NCBI GenBank assembly: GCA_027334785.1
Contig: DAHWQF010000273.1
Coordinates: 1 to 5,244, forward strand
DNA from: Acidimicrobiaceae bacterium
GTDB taxonomy: Bacteria > Actinomycetota > Acidimicrobiia > Acidimicrobiales > Palsa-688
Direction: 5' to 3'
Length of the DNA: 5,244 nucleotides
A model generated the notes under the pieces. The model ran no database searches, was not told the DNA's origin, and saw nothing but the letters and a program-made list of their open reading frames with translations. Every line of letters starts with the position of its first letter. Within the stretch, counting starts at the first letter, position 1. The position numbers were made by a program, and so were the translations under genes. Positions 1-4,753 of the stretch are shown here, in pieces.

Positions 1-607
1 TGGTGCCAAAGACGTTCGCCACGATCGTGATGCTGGTCGAAGTCAGGGTCGACCGGGCTGGGCTCAGGGTTATCGAATTGGCCATGACGTTCTGCACCGT
101 GCCGAAAGCAGAAGCCCTGGGGAGCTTCACCATCGTCGCGTCGAGGGTGCCGGGGCCAACCTCGCTCCCCTTCACCTGCACCTTGTCGCCAACGGCGATG
201 CTGTCGAAGCCGAGGCTCGTTCCCCTCGGCATCCCCGGCTCGACATAGGTGGTGGCATTGGACACGCTGACATCGAGGGTCATACCGCTCTCGGTCACCA
301 GGCTGAACCCGGTGGGGCTTTGGACGACCGCTGTCACGCTGCCGGTCACCGAGCCTCCGCGGTGGAGACCGTGCCCTCGGCCATAGCCTGGGTCCCCGCC
401 TCGTTTCCCGTGGCCACCGTGCCACCGTTGGTCACCATGGTGGACAGGTGCGGCGCTCGCAGTGGCCAGCCCTCCGACTGGCACCAGCCACCCGAGGCCA
501 AACGCGACGACGACCGAGAGCAGGATACGGGCCCAGCCTTTCGGCCTGGTCACTGACATTCGCGGGGAGGAGCGCCGCCCCGCACCGGCCTTGCCTTCCA
601 CTGTCAT
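1..607 (-). CDS. Secreted His/Gly-rich protein with DUF5666-like repeats (C-terminus missing)
   Basis: The frame is open from an ATG at 605-607 to the left edge, giving 202 residues of a longer protein. The start is supported by AGGAGG four bases upstream (CTCAGGAGGACAAATG); an internal Met at residue 17 is an alternative. Residues about 21-53 form an export signal: a basic stretch (RPKGWAR), a hydrophobic core (about 28-49) and an ATASAAP cleavage region. Residues 56-85 are a low-complexity His/Gly/Arg linker that could bind metal. From residue 86 (GSVTGSVTAVV) to about 164 there is one unit of the DUF5666 type: G-x-V start, a hydrophobic beta core, a Thr-rich middle, 'IAVGDKVQVKG', then 'LDATMVKL'. 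A second unit begins at 'AFGTVQNV' near residue 168. DUF5666 proteins are exported beta-rich proteins of unknown role. The gene shows no link to the sugar genes and is separated from lacI by candidate terminators. The export and repeat calls are good; the function is unknown. Confidence 0.8.
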   Translation of the reverse strand, partial: MTVEGKAGAGRRSSPRMSVTRPKGWARILLSVVVAFGLGWLVPVGGLATASAAPVHHGDQRWHGGHGKRGGDPGYGRGHGLHRGGSVTGSVTAVVQSPTGFSLVTESGMTLDVSVSNATTYVEPGMPRGTSLGFDSIAVGDKVQVKGSEVGPGTLDATMVKLPRASAFGTVQNVMANSITLSPARSTLTSTSITIVANVFGT

Positions 608-611
608 TTGT

Positions 612-617
612 CCTCCT
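612..617 (-). promoter_or_regulatory. Ribosome binding site of the secreted DUF5666-like gene
   Basis: The minus strand reads AGGAGG, a perfect anti-SD match, followed by ACAA and the ATG at 607. It decides the start in favour of 607 rather than the internal ATG at 559. Confidence 0.8.
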
Positions 618-629
618 GAGTTGGTCAGA

Positions 630-653
630 CCCGGCAGGCAGCTCAGTGCCGGG
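630..653 (-). other. GC-rich hairpin in the leader of the DUF5666-like gene
   Basis: CCCGGCA (630-636) and TGCCGGG (647-653) are perfect 7-base inverted arms around a 10-base loop. On the transcript the stem ends 12 bases before the AGGAGG. It has no T-run behind it, so it is more likely a leader-stabilising or translation-modulating structure than a terminator. Function is inferred only. Confidence 0.45.
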
Positions 654-684
654 GAAGTGGGTTTGTTCACTTTTCAGCTGGTCC

Positions 685-728
685 TTATGCTCAACGACAT
701 TTGTGAGGGTTGTGTGAAGCTTGTGTGA
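685..728 (-). promoter_or_regulatory. Candidate promoter with three 11-bp direct repeats (PhoB/PhoP-like boxes)
   Basis: On the minus strand, units starting at 728, 717 and 706 read TCACACAAGCT, TCACACAACCC and TCACAAATGTC. They follow one another with an exact 11-base period. Each shares TCACA, and the first two share TCACACAA. Response regulators of the OmpR/PhoB class bind tandem direct repeats spaced by one helical turn, just upstream of a weak -10 with no good -35. A poor -10-like CATAAG lies at 690-685, about one promoter spacer from the repeats, which fits activation of the DUF5666-like gene. The repeats are seen directly; the regulator class and the -10 are inferred. Confidence 0.5.
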
Positions 729-753
729 GGACAAGGCTCAGGAGGAAAATGCG

Positions 754-778
754 AAAAAACGCCAGTCCGCAGCCCGGC
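754..778 (-). terminator. Candidate Rho-independent terminator downstream of the LacI-family gene
   Basis: Read on the minus strand, GCCGG (778-774) pairs with CTGGC (765-761), with one G-U pair, around an 8-base loop. A run of six T follows at 759-754. The stem is short, but the T-run is striking in such GC-rich DNA. It would stop transcription from lacI before the promoter of the DUF5666-like gene. Confidence 0.45.
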
Positions 779-843
779 AAGCCGCCTCTCACAGGCGCCG
801 TCCTCACCGGGGGACGAGGCGCGCTCGCCAAGCCGGGCTCTCC

Positions 844-873
844 GGGTCGACTGGGGCGCGGCCCGCTCGACCC
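844..873 (-). terminator. Strong hairpin immediately after the LacI-family stop codon
   Basis: GGGTCGA (844-850) and TCGACCC (867-873) are perfect 7-base arms. Inside them GGGC (854-857) and GCCC (861-864) form a second stem around GCG, with small asymmetric bulges between. The structure begins two bases after the lacI stop (876-878). There is no adjacent T-run; such T-less hairpins are common gene ends in high-GC actinobacteria. It may act in tandem with the T-tailed hairpin at 754-778. Confidence 0.5.
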
Positions 874-875
874 CT

Positions 876-1985
876 CTAGTGCACCTCGCTCGACTGCCTG
901 CAGACCAGCTCCGGCTCGATGACGACGTGCTCCTGGCGCCGCGAGCCGGTCCTCAACTGGTCGACCAACACCTGGACGGTCGCTACCCCGACCCTCTGGA
1001 AATCCTGGCGCACCGTCGTGAGGGGTGGTATGAAATACGCCGCTTCGTCGATGTCGTCGAAACCGACCACCGCTACATCTTCGGGCACGCGCCGTTCTTT
1101 TTCGTAAAGGGCCCGCAAGACCCCGAGGGCCATCTGGTCGTTGGCCACGAATATGGCACTGGCGTCTGGGATTTTGGCGAGCACCTGCCCCGCCTCGTAG
1201 CCTGAGCGCGCGGTCCAGTCGCCGGCGAGCGGAGGGACGACGTCGGCACCGGCGGCGAGGAGGGCCTCTCGCCAACCCGCCGTACGCCCCCGCGCCTCGA
1301 GCCACTCATCGGGGCCGGCCACGTGGAAGACCGTCTCGTGCCCCCGGGCGAGCAAGTGCTCGGTAGCCATCTTGGCCCCCGCGACCTGGTCGACTGTCAC
1401 CACCGATACGTCCGCCTCGGGGTCGCCTTCCACCGCCACCACCGGCGTCCCCGTCGGGAGGTCGGAGAGGGCGTCGTGGGCCTGGCCAAAGGGGGCGATG
1501 ATGGCGATGCCCTCGACCGCCTGGGCCGACAACCGGTGGATCGCTTCGGTCACAGACAAGCGGTCGATCGAGTGCACGGCCACGACCGAGACGAAGTACC
1601 CGGAGCGCTGCGCGGCGCTCTGGATGCCGAACATGGTAGACACCGGGCCGTACAGGCTCGTGTCCAGGGCCACGACCCCGAGGGTCTTGGTGCGGCCACT
1701 GGCCAGGGCGCGGGCCGCTGAATTTGGCCGGTAGCCCAGCTGCTCTATGGCGGCGAGGACCCTCGCCCGGGTGATCTCCCTCACGCTCGGGTGCTTGTTG
1801 AGCACCCTCGACACGGTTTGATGGGAGACCCCAGCGAAGCTCGCGACATCGGCTATGGAGGGCCGGCCGCCCTTGGGGCGAGCAGGCGGTACCCGGGGAA
1901 GCCCGAGGGTACCAGTGGGCTCGCCGTTGAGAGCGCTAACTGCGCCCGTGGCCCGAGGGGGCGCGTCCGGTGGGGTCATAGCCAT
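876..1985 (-). CDS. LacI-family transcriptional repressor, probably of sugar catabolism
   Basis: The 369-residue protein has the full LacI/GalR layout. The helix-turn-helix is at about residues 43-68 (SIADVASFAGVSHQTVSRVL), the hinge helix region at 86-97 (RPNSAARALASG), and then a periplasmic-binding-protein-like effector domain to the end. Typical signatures of that domain are 'IFVANDQMALG' (278-288), 'VAVVGFDDID' (304-313) and 'PPLTTVRQDFQRVG' (320-333). A Pro/Gly-rich leader of about 42 residues precedes the HTH, longer than usual. No in-frame Met, GTG or TTG lies between residue 3 and the HTH, and a TAG (1989-1991) sits two codons before the ATG, so the start must be 1985 or 1979. No good Shine-Dalgarno is visible. 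It is transcribed divergently from the larA-family gene and flanked by LacI-type operator candidates, which suggests autoregulation and control of larA. The effector is unknown; L-fucose or a derived acid is a guess from the neighbours. Confidence 0.93.
   Translation of the reverse strand: MAMTPPDAPPRATGAVSALNGEPTGTLGLPRVPPARPKGGRPSIADVASFAGVSHQTVSRVLNKHPSVREITRARVLAAIEQLGYRPNSAARALASGRTKTLGVVALDTSLYGPVSTMFGIQSAAQRSGYFVSVVAVHSIDRLSVTEAIHRLSAQAVEGIAIIAPFGQAHDALSDLPTGTPVVAVEGDPEADVSVVTVDQVAGAKMATEHLLARGHETVFHVAGPDEWLEARGRTAGWREALLAAGADVVPPLAGDWTARSGYEAGQVLAKIPDASAIFVANDQMALGVLRALYEKERRVPEDVAVVGFDDIDEAAYFIPPLTTVRQDFQRVGVATVQVLVDQLRTGSRRQEHVVIEPELVCRQSSEVH
1928..1941. promoter_or_regulatory. Candidate LacI-family operator O1, inside the 5' end of the repressor gene
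   Basis: The site reads TGAGAGCGCTAACT. It matches the general LacI/GalR operator form (G-n-n-A-n-C-G-n-T-n-n-C with a central CG) at all six core bases and has a palindromic AGCGCT centre. It lies about 50 bp inside the repressor gene. Bound repressor there could autoregulate as a roadblock or form one foot of a DNA loop. It shares 9 of 12 core bases with the site at 2147-2160. Confidence 0.4.
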
Positions 1986-2159
1986 GAGCTACCCGGCGCC
2001 CCGTTGCGCCCTAGCGGAGTCCCACTCCTAATGAGCCGGGCCTGCCCGCGGGCCGCGCTCAACTGGTGCCGTGGAAGCTCCCTCGCCCCGCCCAGTAGGC
2101 TGTGGGAGCGAGGCAACCCTCTCCTAGAGCAGGTCATAGTGCTTGGAGTGAACGGTAAC
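1986..2159. promoter_or_regulatory. Divergent control region between the repressor and the larA-family gene
   Basis: These 174 bases separate two genes transcribed outward and must hold both promoters unless transcription begins further off. Nothing matches sigma-70 consensus well: TAGGCT (2096-2101) and CATAGT (2135-2140) are weak -10 candidates for larA. A small palindrome, GGAGT-CCC-ACTCC (2016-2028), and a GC palindrome, GCCCGCGGGC (2044-2053), are present and could be protein sites or chance. The right end merges with operator candidate O2. Confidence 0.45.
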
Positions 2160-2160
2160 A
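2147..2160. promoter_or_regulatory. Candidate LacI-family operator O2, against the larA start codon
   Basis: The site reads AGTGAACGGTAACA and again fits G-n-n-A-n-C-G-n-T-n-n-C at all six core bases. Its right half (CG-n-TAAC) is identical to that of O1. It spans the only ribosome-site-like GGAG (2145-2148) and reaches the first base of the ATG, so a bound repressor would block larA initiation. Its centre is 219 bp from that of O1, close to a whole number of helical turns, which would allow looping. Confidence 0.4.
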
Positions 2161-3461
2161 TGATCGCGCCTCGCGAGGGAAGACCCATCGTGGTCCGCTT
2201 CCCCTACGGCACCTCGGAACTGCCCGTCGAGCTTCCGGCAGGTACCTGCGTGGTGGCACCCGGTGGCCAGAGCGCCACCGCCGACTCGCTCGCGACCATA
2301 CGTCAGTGCCTTCGCAACCCCATCGGGGGACCTGCTCTTTCCGAAGTCGTCGCCCCCGGCGCGAAGGTGGCCATCGCGGTCTGCGACGGCACCCGCCCCC
2401 AACCAAGGCGTCCCATGCTCGAGGCCCTGCTCGAAGAGATCGAAGGACGCGCCCGCCCGGAGGATGTCGTGGTGCTAGTAGCGACGGGCACGCACCGCGG
2501 GAACACCCGTGCCGAGCTAGAGGAGATGTTGGGACCGGAATTGCTCGGTGCCGTCCGGGTGGTGAACCATGACGCACGCGACCAAACCAACCTCGTCGAT
2601 ATGGGCACGATGGGCAACGGGGTGCCCGTGGCCCTCAACCGTGAGTGGGCCGAGGCCGACGTGCGCATAACGACGGGGTTCGTCGAGCCGCACTTCTTCG
2701 CCGGGTTCTCAGGGGGGCCTAAGCTCGTCGCGCCCGGCCTCGCCGGCTTGGAAACTACCCTCGTCCTCCACGACGCCAAGCGGATCGGGAACCCCGCTGC
2801 CACTTGGGGGGTGCTGCGAGGGAACCCGGTTCACGACGACATCCGGGCGATCGCAGGAACGACGGGGGTGCACTTTGCCTGTGATGTGGTGCTCGACCAG
2901 AGGCACAGGGTGGTGGCGGCATTTGCCGGCGAACTTTTTGCCATGCACGAGGCCGCCACCGACATGGCCCGCGGGGTCTCGGTCCGGCGTGTACCACGTC
3001 GCTTCGACGTCGTCGTGTCGTCCAACGCCGGGTACCCTCTAGACCAAAACCTCTACCAGTGCGTGAAGGCGATGTCGGCAGCTTCGGAGGTCGTACGCCA
3101 CGGAGGCCTGATAGTCGTCGTCGCCGAGTGCCGGGACGGCTTCCCCGAGCATGGGGAGTTCCGGCGGCTGCTGGCGTCGGCGTCGTCGCCCGAGGAACTA
3201 CTGGCGTCGCTCTATGAGAAGTCAGGGCGCGGCGAGACCGTCCCGGACCAATGGCAGGCCCAGATCCTCGCCCGCGTGCTGTCCGGCGCCAGGGTCGGTG
3301 TCTTCACCGGCGGGCTCAGTGCGCGCGAGCTCGAGAGTGCATTCCTTTCCCCGGTCGACGACGTGTCGAGCACGGTGGCCGAAGAAATGGCTCAGGTAGG
3401 CGCGAGTGCGGCCTGTTGTGCCCTGCCCGCCGGGCCCGAGACAATAGCCGCGGTCAGCTGA
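2160..3461 (+). CDS. larA: LarA-family nickel-pincer 2-hydroxyacid racemase/epimerase (DUF2088)
   Basis: The 433-residue product aligns along the whole length of lactate racemase LarA (about 424). LarA works with a nickel-pincer nucleotide bound to a lysine and racemises or epimerises 2-hydroxyacids by hydride transfer. Recalled active-site residues of the Lactobacillus plantarum enzyme are all present at a constant offset: Arg79 in DGTRP, His112 in VATGTHRG, His178 and Lys188 in EPHFFAGFSGGPK, His204 in LVLHD, and Gln300/Lys303 in DQNLYQCVK. The residue before the pincer lysine is Pro instead of Arg, and DHTRP is DGTRP, so this belongs to a LarA-homologue clade whose substrate need not be lactate. 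The ATG at 2160 is chosen because it gives that offset; GTG at 2148 or 2139 (the latter after AGCAGG) is possible. The open frame runs back to 1791 over the repressor gene, but that part is antisense shadow. Cofactor genes larB, larC and larE are not in the window. The fucose genes next door suggest lactate or a fuconate-like acid as substrate. Confidence 0.9.
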   Translation: MIAPREGRPIVVRFPYGTSELPVELPAGTCVVAPGGQSATADSLATIRQCLRNPIGGPALSEVVAPGAKVAIAVCDGTRPQPRRPMLEALLEEIEGRARPEDVVVLVATGTHRGNTRAELEEMLGPELLGAVRVVNHDARDQTNLVDMGTMGNGVPVALNREWAEADVRITTGFVEPHFFAGFSGGPKLVAPGLAGLETTLVLHDAKRIGNPAATWGVLRGNPVHDDIRAIAGTTGVHFACDVVLDQRHRVVAAFAGELFAMHEAATDMARGVSVRRVPRRFDVVVSSNAGYPLDQNLYQCVKAMSAASEVVRHGGLIVVVAECRDGFPEHGEFRRLLASASSPEELLASLYEKSGRGETVPDQWQAQILARVLSGARVGVFTGGLSARELESAFLSPVDDVSSTVAEEMAQVGASAACCALPAGPETIAAVS

Positions 3462-3471
3462 GCTAACCGCG
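3449..3471. terminator. Bidirectional hairpin between convergent larA-family and SDR genes
   Basis: CGCGGT (3449-3454) and ACCGCG (3466-3471) are perfect arms. After one C/A mismatch, an inner AGC/GCT stem closes on a TGA loop, which is the larA stop codon itself. Both ends of the hairpin lie within a few bases of the two convergent stops (3459-3461 and 3473-3475). A symmetric stem without T-run can serve both strands, as expected for this compact 11-base gap. Confidence 0.6.
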
Positions 3472-3472
3472 T

Positions 3473-4243
3473 CTACGCCAGTGGCTCAGGCGAGCGGGCG
3501 GGTAGTCGGAGCGAAGAGAGGCCACCGTCTACCACTAGGTCCATCCCTGTGGTTGAGCCCGACGCCGGGCTGGCGAGGTAGCAGATCGCGCCCGCCACCT
3601 CCTCGGCGCTTACTAGGCGACCATGCGGCTGGCGGGCGACGAGGGCGGCTCGCTCGGCCTCTGGATCCCTCGCCTGGGACAAGAGGCGCCCAACCCAAGG
3701 GGTGTCGGCAGTGCCTGGGCTCACGCAATTGACCCTGATGCCTTCGTGGAGGTGGTCGGCCGCCATTGCCCTCGTGAGCGCCGCCACGGCCCCCTTGGTG
3801 GCACTGTAGACCGCCCGGTTGGGCAGCCCCACGGTTGCCGCCACCGAACAGGTATTGACCACAGCTGCGTGGGGGGAACGTCTGAGCGAGGGCAGGGCGG
3901 CTCGGGTCACCCGCACAATGCCGAACACGTTGACCTGGAAAACTCTCAGCCACTCTTGGTCGCTGTTGTCGGCAACGGTCCCCTGCGCTCCTATGCCGGC
4001 GTTGTTTACCAGCACGTCGAGGCCGCCCAGGCTTGCGCCCGCCGCTTCGACAGCCCTGCCCACGCTCCCGGAGTCCGTCACGTCACAGGCAAATGGTGTG
4101 AGCGGGACGCCTGCCGGAGGCTCCATCATGTCAAGGACGGCCACCCGGGCGCCCCGGCCGGCCAGCATGAGGGCAGTCGCCAGGCCGATGCCCGACGCGC
4201 CGCCCGTGACGGCCGCGGCCAGGCCTGAAAAGTCCTCGCCCAC
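3473..4243 (-). CDS. Short-chain dehydrogenase/reductase, probable L-fucose pathway oxidoreductase
   Basis: This is a classical SDR of 256 residues, the family's usual length. The nucleotide-binding motif TGGASGIG is at 13-20. Asp38 at the end of beta-2 predicts NAD rather than NADP. The CDVTD adenine-contact motif is at 53-57 and NNAG at 80-83. The catalytic tetrad is complete: Asn105, Ser133, Tyr146 and Lys150 (YSATK). The segment RVNCVSPGTADTPW (170-183) leads into the substrate lid, and the C-terminal VDGG motif is present. The start is a GTG four bases after the fucU stop, with purine-rich sequence upstream, so translation is probably coupled. Two steps of the non-phosphorylated L-fucose route are done by SDRs: L-fucose 1-dehydrogenase and 2-keto-3-deoxy-L-fuconate 4-dehydrogenase. 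Coupling to the mutarotase fits the first, while the DTPW lid resembles, from memory, the second. SDR membership is certain; the substrate is inferred. Confidence 0.92.
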   Translation of the reverse strand: MGEDFSGLAAAVTGGASGIGLATALMLAGRGARVAVLDMMEPPAGVPLTPFACDVTDSGSVGRAVEAAGASLGGLDVLVNNAGIGAQGTVADNSDQEWLRVFQVNVFGIVRVTRAALPSLRRSPHAAVVNTCSVAATVGLPNRAVYSATKGAVAALTRAMAADHLHEGIRVNCVSPGTADTPWVGRLLSQARDPEAERAALVARQPHGRLVSAEEVAGAICYLASPASGSTTGMDLVVDGGLSSLRLPARSPEPLA

Positions 4244-4247
4244 AGCC

Positions 4248-4706
4248 TCAACCCGCTCCCCGAGGCGCGATCGCGCCTTTCTTCAGCAATACGTCTGCCC
4301 ACCACCGGCGCTCCGTTGTCTGGACAACCGCATAGCAACGCCGGGCGGCGGCATAGAACTCATGGCGGCCGAGCGCGCCGAGGGGCAGGTGACGTCCTTC
4401 CGCCGCATCGACGGCCGCTTGGATCTCCTGCTGGACTGGGGGCAGTTCGTCGGGAGCGCCCTCCACCTCCATGCGGACCGCAGGATGCTCCACGAAGCTG
4501 TCGAGAGGCAAAAGGGAAAGGATGGCCGCGGTGGCCTCCGGCACGGAGGCGCCAGCCAACTGGAGCACCCTGCCGTGGGCCGTCTCCATAGCAGTGCTCG
4601 TCGCTGGGAAGTTCGCGTCCACGACGGCCAGGTCGTCCCCGTGGCCCATGGCAGCCAGTACGCCGATCAGCTCTGGCGTCAGGAGCGGGTGGATCCCCTT
4701 CAGCAT
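4248..4706 (-). CDS. fucU: L-fucose mutarotase (FucU/RbsD family)
   Basis: The 152-residue cytoplasmic protein matches FucU from its first residues (MLKGIHPLLTPEL; E. coli begins MLKTISPLISPEL) to the end (VLLKKGAI). FucU interconverts alpha and beta anomers of L-fucose, supplying the form used by the next enzyme. Visible family residues are His22 in MGHGD, Asp30 in VVDANFPA, and Arg114 with Phe117-Tyr118 in GRHEFY. At the position where E. coli FucU has the Tyr of ERAKYGN, this protein reads ERRWWAD, so that Tyr is replaced by Trp136; anomer or sugar preference may differ. It carries about 12 extra residues compared with E. coli. It lies 47 bases after the fucosidase stop and 4 bases before the SDR, in one apparent operon. 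The ribosome site is weak (GGCGG). RbsD (ribose pyranase) is a relative, but the fucosidase neighbour and N-terminus favour FucU. Confidence 0.92.
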   Translation of the reverse strand: MLKGIHPLLTPELIGVLAAMGHGDDLAVVDANFPATSTAMETAHGRVLQLAGASVPEATAAILSLLPLDSFVEHPAVRMEVEGAPDELPPVQQEIQAAVDAAEGRHLPLGALGRHEFYAAARRCYAVVQTTERRWWADVLLKKGAIAPRGAG

Positions 4707-4753
4707 TGGGTGCCGCCGCTTCTCCGCTTCACGTCCCTACTTTGCCACAGACG

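Noticed and set aside
67..78. GTTATCG half operator in the DUF5666-like gene
   Set aside because: The right half does not match and the position is deep in coding sequence.
691..1305. Minus-strand 204-codon frame in the repressor region
   Set aside because: It is an Arg/Gly/Pro-rich out-of-frame shadow of the LacI gene with no recognisable domain.
2044..2053. Perfect 10-bp palindrome GCCCGCGGGC in the divergent region
   Set aside because: Pure GC palindromes of this size are common by chance at this base composition, and it lacks features of a LacI-family site.
2079..2109. Inverted GCTCCC/GGGAGC pair upstream of larA
   Set aside because: It has only six-base arms with a loop of about 19 bases; too weak to call an attenuator or operator.
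1791..2159. Plus-strand frame extending the larA-family ORF 369 bases upstream over the repressor gene
   Set aside because: The translated extension has no LarA similarity and is antisense to the HTH-coding end of lacI. LarA homologues begin close to the PYG motif, which fits the ATG at 2160.
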